60,000 bases of DNA from positions 6,507,175 through 6,567,174 of the forward strand of contig NC_134032.1 in NCBI RefSeq assembly GCF_964204645.1, written 5' to 3'. Source of the stretch: Tubulanus polymorphus (Eukaryota; Nemertea; Palaeonemertea; Tubulaniformes; Tubulanidae). How positions within the stretch are numbered: position 1 is the stretch's first letter; each line of letters begins with the position of its first letter. Shown here piece by piece: positions 10,706 through 21,697 of this stretch. The translations under genes and the position numbers were made by a program. The notes under the pieces are model-generated. The model saw only the letters and a program-made list of their open reading frames with translations, did no database searches and was not told the origin of the DNA.

Positions 10706-11499
10706 ACCAACCTGAATTTTTAGAAAGATAGGTATCGGTGTTTGTGGGTTAATTTTTTTTTACTTTTTAAACAGTACCCAATAAAGCCAGGTAGATTTAT
10801 GAATTTCGAGTGATACAATACACAGTGTTCGAGGTAATGAGACGGTTTGAACAGACATGCAATTTTAGAAAACTAAATAGATTTAGTATTTTCTTTGTCT
10901 AACAGTAAATTGCTGTAACTTTGTCGACAATCAATTGTAATCAGATTGTAATCAGGCGCTTCTCGATAAAGATGTAGAGGGGAAATCGTAATTAAAACAC
11001 GTGCATAACATAGAAATTAAGTTTAAGTTTTGATTATACAGGGAATATATAAAGACTGCTTACAAATTTTTACAACACAGCTGCGATGAATCTAGATAGC
11101 TTAATACGGCACGAGTTTAGCTAATTTACGGGTTTAAAGGTTTATTTTCTGAGTCAATGGACGTAATTTGATAAATGCATTCTTTAAATGGAAATTCTGT
11201 AGTAATCGATACAAATCCTTTATATTAAGTGTTTTGTGTTAATTAAGAATCGTAATTCAAGGATTAAAGATCATTATGAAGCTGATACATTTCATTCATG
11301 TGGATTCTTCTCTCATTACTAGCGTTAATAGGAGATTCGCGTGTCACGCATGATAAAAATAAAAATATTCGAGTCGCAAATTAGCCATTGTCCTAGTGTG
11401 CATTATTCTCATTTATACGTAAAAATAAAGTGTATTCGGTATGAGGGTTTGTTTCTTTCTTCACTCCTTTATATGCAATTCAGAAATAGGAGTTAATAA
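10706..11499. other. AT-rich intergenic sequence
   Basis: No coding frame, splice pattern or repeat structure that I can support. Confidence 0.5.
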
Positions 11500-12440
11500 G
11501 GAGGTTTTTACGGTAACAGGTAAAAATGCCCCCGGTAAATAGGCCTATCCCCCCTAGGTAATAATCCCCCCGGTAAAAATCCCCTCTAGGTAAAAATCCC
11601 CCCTGGTAAAAATCCCCCCATAATTGATTTCACTAAAATTTTCAACAGCTATTATGTTTAGAAAAATATAGATTCGAAATTTTATTGCACTTTATTGCTT
11701 TATTTAACTCTAGTATAGTAATTCCATCCATTAAATACGGTAACCAAACGTTTGATAAAGAATAATAAGTGTAGAGACAAAATACTTATTCTAGGGGTAC
11801 GAGTCAGTTGATTGAATTCGGTCTTATAAACTAGCCTACTTGCTAATTAAAGAGTGGCCACTGTTGAAAATGAATAATTATTACCTAAGAGTTATTTAGT
11901 CACGGAGCCAACCCATTTGATTTACAGTTATTAACTTCTTTGATTTTTTGGGCACTGGAGTGATTACCCCTAAGATAATTTAAGAATAATTACTGTAGAG
12001 ACAAAATACTTATTCTAAGGGTACGAGTCAGTTGATTGAAATTGGTCATTTAAACTAAAGTGGCTAATTAGGAGTGGTCACTGTTGAAAATGAATAATCA
12101 TTACTTAAGAATTATCTAGTCGCGGAATTATCTAGTTTACAGTTATTAACTTCTTTGATTTTATGGGCAGAGGAGTGATTACCCCTAAGATAATTTAAGG
12201 TATTTGAAATTATTAAACAATAGAGATGACTGTTCTAATCCCTTGGTTAGTTTGGGTTTCTAATGTACTTATGTATTCCTAAATAATGTTGTAAGAAGTT
12301 AATTTCTTTTAACGAAAAGTGGATATGGGGGGATTTTCACCGGGGGGATTTTTACCTGGGGGGATTTTTACCTTGTGGGATTTTTACCGGGGGGATATTT
12401 ACCGGGTTTTTTTTTTACCTACATTCTGTTTTTACTCCTA
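11500..12440. mobile_element. Foldback element with 15-bp subrepeat arms
   Basis: The left arm (about 11515-11622) is built from variants of GGTAAAAATCCCCCC. The right arm (about 12325-12420) holds the same motif inverted (GGGGGGATTTTTACC). The outermost bases also pair weakly (left AGGAGG..., right ...ACTCCT). The inside is a tandem duplication, not coding. The design, subrepeat arms around a filler, is that of Foldback-like nonautonomous elements. No clear target duplication was found, so the ends are approximate. Confidence 0.6.
11761..12205. repeat. 224-bp direct tandem duplication
   Basis: Copy 1 begins near 11761 and copy 2 near 11985 (GTAGAGACAAAATACTTATT at 11771 and 11995). Both end in GATTACCCCTAAGATAATTTAAG. 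They are clearly diverged. They fill the interior of the foldback element. Confidence 0.8.
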
Positions 12441-13030
12441 GCCGAACTCAGTTCCCATTCAGTTCAGTTCAAGTTTATATGCATGGGGATCTATGAAATA
12501 AGGCAAAATACAATCTAGCCACTGAACGTTAGCACCCAGAAAACGTCAGGAATTTGCTGAGAGAAAACATTATGTTACAAGAATATCGGATAGAATCCAT
12601 TCTAAACATGCGTTACTAAACCCAGAACTCCAGATATCGGGATGATATGTCTAAGGCAGATTTCCCCCTTTGTGACACAACCATTTAATTACTCATGTGA
12701 CCATTATGTTTAAACACCTAATGCTTTAGTAAATATTGTAGGCACGAAAAAGCATGGCATTGATGAGTCCTATTTTCCATTTGTACGGGCACATGGCGTT
12801 GAAGTTAAAAAGTAGGCCTGTGTTTGAAGCTTTCCTGTACAGTCGAGATATTAAGTCACTACCGGTTTCTAACGGAATTTGTATTTCGGTATCGAGAAAA
12901 GGTAACCCGAGACACGAGCCAAATTTCAGCACTAAACGAATGATTGCGTTTGAACTGGCACCGGAAATGATCCACTTCGCATTGTTTAGTATCGAGTGAA
13001 TGGTTTGCGTGTGAACGCGCTCTCTAATTA
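12441..13030. other. Intergenic sequence
   Basis: No convincing gene. Short open frames on both strands around 12726-12999 overlap each other and show no family motif. Confidence 0.5.
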
Positions 13031-13056
13031 GGCACGGGCCAAATTTGGCCCGTGCC
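13031..13056. repeat. Perfect 26-bp palindrome
   Basis: GGCACGGGCCAAA followed directly by its exact reverse complement TTTGGCCCGTGCC. Related half-sites (GGGCCAAAT, GAGCCAAAT) occur at 13079 and 12917, so this may be part of a small repeat family. Confidence 0.8.
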
Positions 13057-13094
13057 TGATCCGTGTCAATTTTGCCCGGGCCAAATCGTGTCCG

Positions 13095-13250
13095 TGTGAT
13101 CGCGGCTCGATTTAGATGCTCTAGTCACCCGCTACCAATTGAAACTGGTAGATACCAAAACATACCAAGGGACGATCGCTTATGTACCAAATGTAACCTA
13201 AACAAAATTGGTGACGAATTCCATTATGTGTTTTGGAATGCAATTACGTA
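13095..13250 (+). pseudogene. LINE ORF2 C-terminal fragment
   Basis: The frame reads RCSSHPLPIETGRYQNIPRD, then RLCTKCNLNKIGDEFHYVF: the end-of-ORF2 cysteine/histidine segment seen in many non-LTR retrotransposons. It stops matching near 13250 and is followed at once by a mid-RT segment, so two LINE pieces abut in non-native order. Confidence 0.6.
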
Positions 13251-13265
13251 CTTTTGCATTTGTGA

Positions 13266-14480
13266 AATGTGTACCAACACGTTTTTCGTTGTACCTAGAT
13301 GAGTTAGCCTCAAAAATTAAATCTCTAGGCGTGGAGGTCAATGATATTAGGTTGTCAATCCTTCTCTATGCCGATGATATTGTCCTAATAGCAGAAGATG
13401 AACACTCATTACAAGTACCTATAAATGAACTAATGGAATGGTGCAAAAAATGGAAACTGACTGTAAATCTTGAAAAGTCCAAAATAATGCACTTTAGAAA
13501 GAAATCTGCTCCACTTACCAACTTTCAATTCAAACTGGAGGACAAAACTATTGAAATTGTAAATGTATATAGATACTTAGGTGTAGAATTCAATGAATAT
13601 TTAGATTTTAGTTATACGGCTGATGCCCTTGCTAAAGCTTCTAGCAAAGCACTAGGTAAATTCCTTTGTAAACATTTTAATTCAAGTAGTCTTTCACATA
13701 AAACCTATAGTAAAATATATAATGCAACTACGGTCCCAATTATGGATTATGGAAGTGCTGTATGGGGACTCAAGAACTATGAGTGCTGTAAAAAAGTTCA
13801 ATTTAGAGCCATGCGCTCATTCCTGGGAACAGGAAAACACTCTTCGTTATTGAGTATCGAAGGTGATATGGGCTGGACTCCTGTATTTATTAGGCATCGA
13901 GTAGAAACGTTAAGATTATGGTTTCGTCTATGTAACATGTCTGATGATAGGATAACCAAAAAAATATTTTTACATGACTATCAAAACTCCATAAGTGGTT
14001 ATGAAAACTGGTGTAATCATGTTAAGTTGATTTTGACGGAATGTCAGATGGAATATTTTTATTTACATCCCGAATTAAGCTCTTTAAACGACATGGCTAT
14101 AAAAAAGGTTCTTTTAGATGCAAAGAAAATTATGTTCAGAAGTTATTCCATTGCCTGGTCGAGAAACATAGGTTCACAGGAGAAACTAAGAACTTATAGA
14201 TTACTTAAAAACACGTTTGGTACTGAAGACTATGTCAAATTCAACCTGAGTAGAGGAAACCGCTCTTTGATCGCTAGAATGAGAAATGGTACTTACCCTC
14301 TTAATATAGAATTAGGAAGGTATAGAAGTTTCCCTTAGCATTGCGTGTCTGTAGTATGTGTAATAAAAATGAAATAGAATCCGAACTACATTTTCTTTGT
14401 GAGTGTAACGCATATCATGATTTAAGAAATGGGAACCAACAACCACCACTGAGAAGGCAGGGTTTAAACCCCATCCTTTG
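13266..14480 (+). pseudogene. LINE reverse transcriptase fragment to ORF2 C-terminus
   Basis: Starts inside RT with SILLYADDIVLIAEDE (catalytic YADD; only the second half of RT is present). It continues through the thumb region (WCKKWKLTVNLEKSKIMHFR, YRYLGVEF) and the C-terminal domain (VPIMDYGSAVWGLKNYE, RLLKNTFGTEDYVKFN). The end reads ARMRNGTYPLNIELGRYRSF, then CSMCNKNEIESELHFLCECN after a one-base frameshift at about 14335, where the first frame stops (14338). The 5' half (endonuclease, RT palm) is missing, so this is a truncated dead copy. Clade not assigned. Confidence 0.8.
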
Positions 14481-14852
14481 TGTAAGACTATCCATCAACG
14501 CCGATTACAAATCGTTTCTCGAGAACATGATAAAACAGGTCACGACAGGTACTATACCGGAATTTAAACTACAATTAAATATACGAGTTAGCGGGTATCT
14601 TACAGAATCAATTATTTTCTTAACTATGTTTACAGATATACCATCAGCACCAGCGTCTTTGCTGCATCGGGGTGAGTCGGGAAAAAGAAAAAGTTTTCAT
14701 TCACTGGATCTGACAGATTTTCACTGAAGAGGACACCTGTCTCTGGTAATTGATTGGCTAGGTTGCTGCCAATATTTACAAAGAAAGAATTAAATTCATT
14801 AGCAATATTTTCGTAGCCATCAACATTGATGCCGTTCCTCTTGAAAGTATGG

Positions 14853-16057
14853 TGGCTGATAAGGGCCATGAAAATATTTCATGATGAAAAAATTATTTCG
14901 TCATGAAAAATAAATTACTATCGAAAAATATTCGTGAGTGAAAATAATTTCATGAAAAATAATTTTCCATCGAAAAGTATTTCTTGAGTGTAAAATGATT
15001 TTGTTATGAAAATAATTTTCTATCGAAAAATATTTCGCGAGTGAAAATAATTTCGGTGTGAAAAAATAAATCGCCTTCGAAATATATTTTGTGAGTGAAA
15101 ATATTTCCATCAGAAATATTTTCCTATGTCTAAAAATATCTGCTGTAAAAATAATTTCGGGTTTTCACGTTTTTGCGCGCTCTATATCGATTGCGCTACA
15201 ACTAGGGCGCAGCAGTGTTTGTACCGTTAAGTATGTAGTGTGTATGTAGTGTGTTGAACGGGACATCAAGTATAAAAAGATGTCTTAGTTTTTGATCCTA
15301 CGGCTACAGCAACTTGTATTTTGGCCCTTTTTATTGATCGGCGGAGTCCACTACATTGGCCAAAATATTTATTTCTTGATGGACACTAGGATGTTGATGG
15401 AGGTGTGAGGAGGAATCACTATCAAGAGCCCTAATTTTGTTTTTGTCTGTACAAAATTGTTGATATTTTTGGCCCTAATTGTGTTCACATGGACCCGATG
15501 TCAGCACCACCATCCCACCCTTCCTAACGTTAGGTCACAAGGACTCGACGACATTTTTAGGATCAAAACCAAAGCTCTACCCATGTACCCTGATTCATGT
15601 GTGAATGAGAGCCGTGTGGTATCCCCTATGATATGCACGCTGTTTGTACCACGAGAGGGCTAGAAGCATAGATGAAATAAGATCAGGTATATACGGTTCA
15701 ACCGACAAGCGCGCACGCGTGCGCTAGCGGAAAACCCCTCAATTATTTTTACACTGCAAAAATATTTTAGTCGTCGGAATATATTTTGAAGGAAGGCGAT
15801 TTATTTTTCATTGCGGAATTATTTTTACTCAGCATATGTTTTGAAGGGAAGAAAATTATTTTTGCTTACGAATATATTTTGATGGAAATTTATTTTTCAC
15901 AGCGGAAATTATTCTTACTCACGAAATATTTTTCGATGGAAATTTATTTTTCATGAAATTATTCTGACTCACGAAATAATTTTTGATGGAAATTTATTTT
16001 TCATGACTAAATAATTTTTTCATAGTGAAATATTTTCATGGCCCTTATCAGCCACCA
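14853..16057. mobile_element. 1.2-kb foldback element with AT-rich subrepeat arms
   Basis: The ends are inverted: left TGGTGGCTGATAAGGGCCAT, right its reverse complement ending at 16057, flanked by TA. Each arm (14853-about 15170 and about 15725-16057) is built from diverged 45-50-bp units containing ATGAAAAATAAATTTCCATC and AAAATATTTCGTGAG. The centre (15170-15725) is unrelated and contains no convincing gene. It sits inside a LINE linker, splitting it. Confidence 0.75.
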
Positions 16058-16242
16058 TATGAAATACCAAGGTAATCTAATCCGATCATTGGAAGATTTC
16101 CCAATTAAATTGTTTAAGATATTCCATGGTTTTTTTTATATTGGATCTAGCTGTTAATAAATTAGTCTCATAATACTTTTTCACGGCATATTTGAGTGAA
16201 CGAGACAAGGTACGTTTGTAATTCAAATACTTTTTCAAAAGA

Positions 16243-16615
16243 CGATTCAATTCAATTCAATTAATTCTTTATTGTTCCTCAACGTAGTTAAACATCATAA
16301 TATTAAGTACAATAAAGACAGGGGTATAAAATAAAACATCTTAAAGGAAATGATAATAATATAGAGATTGAACTAAAACAATAACAGTTGAATATACCTA
16401 TACATACGAAGTAAACAGGTTTTCGGTGAGTCAGTGATGGTCGTTATTTCATGAGTTGAACCCTTTCTCGATGTATTTCCCTAACTATTTAGCCATTTCT
16501 ATAGAGGACATTATAATTACAAATTTGTCTTTATCATTTACATTCGACATGTTGGGATATTGGTTATAAAATTTATTCAACAAGTCTGTTCTTAAGTTAT
16601 CGAATTTTGCACACT
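16243..16615 (-). mobile_element. 3' end of a second LINE (C-terminus, UTR and tail)
   Basis: Minus strand: ECAKFDNLRTDLLNKFYNQY and DKDKFVIIMSSIEM match the last part of LINE ORF2 (a stop follows). Then come about 300 bp of UTR and AATAAAGAATTAATTGAATTGAATTG at the end (16243-16270), the short-repeat tail of CR1-like LINEs. It is 5'-truncated and inserted into the older LINE linker. Confidence 0.6.
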
Positions 16616-16890
16616 CCTACGCAATGATTTTCTGTATAAGCGATTTTTGTGTTCAATACATTTCAATAATCAAGTTGATAACCACGGTTTATGTAATTTA
16701 TTTTCGTGTACTTTATGGGGAGATAAAAAAGGAAAACATTCCTTATGTAATTCGATGAATTTAGTATTAAATGCGCTATATGAAAGTTGCGGGTCTGCAT
16801 TACTATAGATATCCGACTGATCAATGGCCAAGAGAGCTCGATTGAATTTCGAAATCTTACGTTTACAATAGTTTCTATTCGAATTCACCT

Positions 16891-17173
16891 GTTGTGCTCA
16901 ACATGACTACAGACGGTAAAAATAGGAAAATGATATGAAATATCGGTACAAATAATTTTAAATTAAAGATTTATAAAAGAGTTTTCATTATCTGGCTATT
17001 TCATTTGCTGTGCGTCTATGGTCATTCTAGGTTACAGTGCAGTAACCAAATGCGTGCGATACATAGGATCAGACCCCAGTTACCTTTATTGAAAAAAAAA
17101 TCATTTATTTTTCAAAATTTCTCGAATAGCGTTTTCTGCTCGATTAAAAAAGCGCAGGATATTCCGCCATATG
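16891..17173. other. Flank of the LTR element
   Basis: AT-rich sequence with no gene that I can support. The last four bases before the element (CATC, 17174-17177) are its target duplication. Confidence 0.5.
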
Positions 17174-17177
17174 CATC

Positions 17178-17795
17178 TGTCACTAACGGGATCTTTGAAT
17201 TCCACTTGAGTGATAGAATGTTAACAAACGTCCACGAATAAACGAGTCGCAACACACAGAGTTCCTGTCTTCAAAATTACTTTTATTTCACGAACCGATC
17301 TCAACGATCTAAAAATTTCTAGCGGTCTCCTCCACGGTCCAAAAACCCCAGTATATATAGTCAATTCTCCAACCCATCTCATTAGCGAACGACATTGCCA
17401 AAGCCCGTTAATTTGTCGTTAGCGCAACAGCGTTGCCCATAAAAATATCATTATTCAACCGAAATAATTACAAAAGGACATTATACGTGACAGTTTCCCA
17501 TAAAAATGTAACATTAACTTTGAATTATGTTCTTCAGCGGCAGTCGTTGCTCGCAGAAGCAAATACTTACGAACAACTGACGCGCATTAGTCGTAATTTT
17601 CCTAAGGTTCAATCTCAGTACAAAAAGTTATATGAAAGCTGACGCTGGAACAAAGTTCGAAAGTTTTATCACGAAAGATGGCACTGTTGAATGAGTTGGA
17701 TAATGAATGCGGAATAGTTTATGATATCGTTAGAAGATGGCAGCACTGCCTATGAATTGAGACTGCTGTTGAAACTCAATAATACCACTGTCACA
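17178..17795 (-). repeat. 3' LTR (618 bp)
   Basis: Begins TGTCACTAACGG and ends CCACTGTCACA on the plus strand. On the minus strand it has an AATAAA-like signal (about 17282-17290) and a TATATATAC box near 17351. It is the same as the copy at 27479. A 69-codon frame inside it is an accidental ORF duplicated with the LTR. Confidence 0.92.
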
Positions 17796-17816
17796 TATAC
17801 CCCCCTTCCGCAAAGG
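17796..17816 (-). other. Polypurine tract
   Basis: The minus strand reads GCGGAAGGGGGGTATA directly before the 3' LTR: the plus-strand primer for reverse transcription. A similar purine run (GGGAGGGGGGATG) lies near 18912-18927, just after env, and could be a second tract. Confidence 0.75.
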
Positions 17817-18954
17817 CCCTGTCCTCAGGGACTAGAATTGGATAATACAAATACATGTTAAATGTTAAGTAAAAAGTGACATTAGGTCATCATGACATGA
17901 GACAGGAAAAAAAAAAAAAAATTTCCATTCATTGATACAACTACAACACCATTATGTAAAACATTAACATCCGATAATAATGGTTGCTTGGATACAGAGT
18001 CATAAATCTTGACTAATGGCCCTTAAGAGTAGCAAGCATCATACCGGCGCGCAACGGCAGATACAGCATACGCCATGGATTACAAGCGACCAACACAACC
18101 GTACAAACGGTAAGTAATTATTTTCTTATACATTATACTTATATGTTTAAAATGAACAATATCTATAAGAATATAAGATGAAATCCACAATCCATGTGCA
18201 TAATATATAACAGTAGGTATCATTAAACGAAAATAGGTGAACACAGCACACTATACCAAGACATTAAACACATCACAAAGAATGTTTTTTTTTTTTTTAA
18301 CACATATACGTTATACACCTACATCATTATATACCGTAAATACCAATAACCATACATGATTATAAGAGACACTATCAATTAGATATCTAATACAAGCCAT
18401 TAAATGTAAGCATTACAGATATAACTTCATAATCACTACCATATCACACGCACATCCTCAAACATCAATTTAATTTCATTACAATAATCACACTACAATT
18501 TACGTACATACGTAACTTTTAATCTAAAAGCAGCCTACATCAGAGTCACGTAAGAGGTTACTAGCACATTACGTGAAGGCCGAACGGGTCATCCGCACCC
18601 AGCCTCTCAAAACACTTCCGCACCGCAAGAGCTCTGATGCTGCCTAAACGCTCGCCTAGATAAATACAATATTCAACATATAATATCATTTCATATTCCA
18701 CTACAATTTATTCACTCAAGTAAAATACGCAGGCCTGACTTACACTATTACAAACATACAATCGAAATCGAGTACTCATTGCGCCTCTTCATTATAATAT
18801 GCCTCTTACTATGACAAATATATTTATTTATCATCCATTATTATCCATTTCATATCATCGTCTAATTATCGAATTCATACATATAGACATTATCGCCTAT
18901 ATCGAAATCATCCCCCCTCCCAAAAATGTACGGAATGAACCTCTCTATAACATC
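17817..18954 (-). other. Noncoding region between env and 3' LTR
   Basis: About 1.1 kb, AT-rich with A and T homopolymers (17907-17922, 18283-18298). No frame with recognisable motifs. Long for a gypsy-type 3' region; it may hold cis signals. Confidence 0.5.
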
Positions 18955-21666
18955 TTAAGGTCTTGATAACAACGAGGGGTACAGTAAATTGATGCCCCTC
19001 TGGGGTACTAATGGATTCGGAACACTCGGTGGCGAAGGAACCCGCGGGGATATAGCCGGAATGTTTCTATTAGTGGCTGCTTCGTGAGCCGCAATCTCGG
19101 CCTCCCAATCAGAATCATTGTTTCTGCGGAGCCTTCCGAGGCACCGTTCCTTTTTCACGGCCGGATCCCTCAGGAAATCCGCAATGCCTTTGACTGGAAT
19201 CCTCGCTCCATTAAATTCAATCCAAAAAAACTGGCAAAAATCCTCCGCTAGGATCCTCCTTACAGAACTAAATTTAAGCCAAGGAATTGTGACCTTCGAA
19301 GGCAAATCCATCACCTTCTGGCCATCCACTATAACCTCACTGTACATCGAAAATCTAAGTAATAGCGAAAAAGGACCATACAACCCCACTATTTCTGGAT
19401 CTGGCAACATAAGACAAGAATATTCTATCTCTGTCGGATGATATGGACAATCGCCCAACGGTATCATAATCGACTCATTAACATTACAGATCTCTAAATA
19501 AATAACACAATGTAAATCAGAACGGTCAACACTACTCCACGGAGAGCAACATCTCAGGATCGCGCGAATCAACCGAACGATATCCATGATCAAGACGCGT
19601 AAGACTAGAAAGGAACCCAAAACAAATATAACTTCCAACATGGGAATATCTGAAAGGTCAAATCGTTCGGTCACTACTTTAACTAAAACCGTTTCGTTGG
19701 CACCCCTATCAAGAGAATCCAGCGTTAGTTCATACGATTTATTTGAAACAACGGTAAATGCCTTCGCTAGAGGCATGGCAGATGCCACCGCCATCATCCC
19801 CAAAACCTTCCTGGTTTTAATGAAGATAAAAAGACACAAAAGCATGCTAGCCGATGACAGAGCGATGGCCACTATATTTAAGACACCTGGTGTATCGGAA
19901 ATTGTCCATTCGAAGTCTTCGCGAGACTCGTCTGACTTAGCGGCCAAAGCATCCGCCTTCGATGCATACATAGCGGTGTCATTCTTAATGTGATATACCA
20001 TCCGTTTAAAATCCAAAGAAAACTTCTTATCTTTATCAACTAGACCGGACCAGTTAGCCATGTTTAACTTAAAATGAGGGAGTTCCGTTTTTATAGGATC
20101 TGTAACCGTAGTGCCCCCAAAAATATTATCTAGCTGTTCCCGGTTATAAATTTGTGATACCACCGGAAGATTCATGCTATAATATTTTACAGGTGCGACA
20201 TCACCCGCACAAGCCGTAATTCGTGGGCTAAGTTCAAAAGTATTAGACGTTAATCGGCACTTGCACGGCACTGATAACAAACAAAACAAACAACTTTTAA
20301 TTGCTTGGACTGGTTTCCCTGGACAGGTTAAATCCCATGTCGCTGGCTTTCCCGACATCAAATATAAACTGTCTTTGACCTGCACTGCGCCTTCGAACAA
20401 CGCAGACGTCGGCTCGTATCTGATATCACACAATTGCGATACCAACTTAGGCTCGTCCCTATAAATCGCCAATGCACAACTGGGAATATTTCGCGACTTC
20501 ATCGACATCGCAGTCGAACAAGATTTCAGATATTTTCCTGAGCAAGATGAATAGAATTTGGACGAAAGCTCAGTATAAAACTGGCCATCGTCAGTTATAC
20601 CAAAATAATCAGGTAACCCAGTTAACAACGTACTGCGAGTCGACGAGGAATTGCAAGGTACAGGAAAAGCCATCACGTTGTATAAGCCGAAGAAGGCGTT
20701 GGTCGAGGATAATGGGATATTAATTGTTATATACAAATTATTGTCTGTCTTAGTGAATACAATATCTTGGGCCTGATAATAAAACCCTAACTCGTTATGC
20801 TGGATGGTGAAACCAACAAATTTGGCCTGTAACTCCTCTCGCACGTGTTGCAAAACCCTTTTTAAATCTTTTGGGGATACAAACTTCATGGGTAGATAGC
20901 CCTCTAAAAGAGTCTGAGTTGCCAAAAGCCATTGTTGTGTGGTACGTGTTAAATCTATCATGGACTGATAGTCAAACATTAATTGTTTGATAACTAGTAA
21001 AATTAATCTATTGTAATAATTTTGGTTTTGAAAATTAGACGCAACATCTTTCGCCAACTGGTCCATATTTCTAGAGTTATTCTTTACCCCAGCGACGACG
21101 TTGGTTATGCGAGCATCCGCAGATGACATGTACGAAGTCAGGTCGTCTGAAATCGTTTTTATTTGTTTCGTATTTAGCTTAGCCATATTTTCCACGTCAG
21201 TGATGTGCTTCGAAAGCTTTGCGAGATCCTCATCGGTCGCTAAGCCAAAGAGGTTTTTCATGAACTTTCCCATAAACGGGGCTAAAGCTCTCTTCGGGCG
21301 TCTCGACTTGGTTATCTCGGCTTTAGTTATAGTTACCGGAATGAGATCTTTAATCGTATTAATATCTTTGACTATCTGACCAACCAATTCATTATGGTGA
21401 TCCCTCATAGATGACATCAAATTGGAACCGACCTTACACAGTTCATCCCCGCCTTTATGAAAATCACAGTCCGGAATTACGGCCTTATATTTCGGCACTT
21501 GCAAAAAGGGGACTACAAAGGTGTGCTTCCACGCACTCGCACCATTGTCCACCACACCGATTTTTTGAAGTAACACGCCATATCCTGGGCGTATTACGGT
21601 GTCGGTCGCTAACGATCCCTGGATAAGAATCATAACTAGTGTGGTCCCTGAAAAAGTACAGGACAC
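18955..21666 (-). CDS. env: Envelope-like glycoprotein of the LTR element
   Basis: 903 codons, starting 32 bp after the pol stop; presumably made from a spliced RNA. Residues 5-20 form a hydrophobic signal-like stretch. RRPKR at 122-126 is a furin-type site, followed by ALAPFMGKFMKNLFGLATD, which resembles the fusion-peptide/F-protein start of errantivirus Env and baculovirus F proteins. Heptad-like helices run through about 145-215. The ectodomain has many cysteines (for example the cluster 459-470). The main membrane anchor is 594-616. Unusually, about 285 residues follow, with further hydrophobic segments (622-640 and 677-700) and a proline-rich tail, so the C-terminus may be multi-pass. 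Class and receptor are unknown. The similarity to F-type proteins rests on motif order only. Confidence 0.8.
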   Translation of the reverse strand: MSCTFSGTTLVMILIQGSLATDTVIRPGYGVLLQKIGVVDNGASAWKHTFVVPFLQVPKYKAVIPDCDFHKGGDELCKVGSNLMSSMRDHHNELVGQIVKDINTIKDLIPVTITKAEITKSRRPKRALAPFMGKFMKNLFGLATDEDLAKLSKHITDVENMAKLNTKQIKTISDDLTSYMSSADARITNVVAGVKNNSRNMDQLAKDVASNFQNQNYYNRLILLVIKQLMFDYQSMIDLTRTTQQWLLATQTLLEGYLPMKFVSPKDLKRVLQHVREELQAKFVGFTIQHNELGFYYQAQDIVFTKTDNNLYITINIPLSSTNAFFGLYNVMAFPVPCNSSSTRSTLLTGLPDYFGITDDGQFYTELSSKFYSSCSGKYLKSCSTAMSMKSRNIPSCALAIYRDEPKLVSQLCDIRYEPTSALFEGAVQVKDSLYLMSGKPATWDLTCPGKPVQAIKSCLFCLLSVPCKCRLTSNTFELSPRITACAGDVAPVKYYSMNLPVVSQIYNREQLDNIFGGTTVTDPIKTELPHFKLNMANWSGLVDKDKKFSLDFKRMVYHIKNDTAMYASKADALAAKSDESREDFEWTISDTPGVLNIVAIALSSASMLLCLFIFIKTRKVLGMMAVASAMPLAKAFTVVSNKSYELTLDSLDRGANETVLVKVVTERFDLSDIPMLEVIFVLGSFLVLRVLIMDIVRLIRAILRCCSPWSSVDRSDLHCVIYLEICNVNESIMIPLGDCPYHPTEIEYSCLMLPDPEIVGLYGPFSLLLRFSMYSEVIVDGQKVMDLPSKVTIPWLKFSSVRRILAEDFCQFFWIEFNGARIPVKGIADFLRDPAVKKERCLGRLRRNNDSDWEAEIAAHEAATNRNIPAISPRVPSPPSVPNPLVPQRGINLLYPSLLSRP

Positions 21667-21697
21667 ATGATGAGTACAACGTGCTTAGAAATTGGAA

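Larger units (their letters stand above)
14630..16890 (-). mobile_element. LINE fragment (endonuclease-RT linker), twice interrupted
   Basis: Minus-strand pieces in order: 16890-about 16620 (ISKFNRALLAIDQSDIYSN, then HKPWLST and LYRKS); 16235-16060 (YKRTLSRSLKYAVKKYYETN, then ARSNIKKTMEYLKQ); 14850-14630 (GINVDGYENIANEFNSFFVN, then IGSNLANQLPE). Together they follow the linker between endonuclease and RT in CR1/jockey-like LINEs. The gaps hold another LINE 3' end (16243-16615) and a 1.2-kb foldback element (14853-16057). Stops and shifts are present, and RT proper is absent. Confidence 0.65.

Noticed and set aside
12726-12999. Overlapping open frames on both strands
   Set aside because: Antisense to each other, no motif, no splice context.
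17433-17642. 69-codon ORF, repeated at 27734-27943
   Set aside because: It lies wholly in the LTR, runs opposite to the element, and is duplicated only because the LTR is.
19118-20723. Plus-strand ORFs over env (and others over pol and gag)
   Set aside because: Antisense shadows of the intact env/pol/gag frames.
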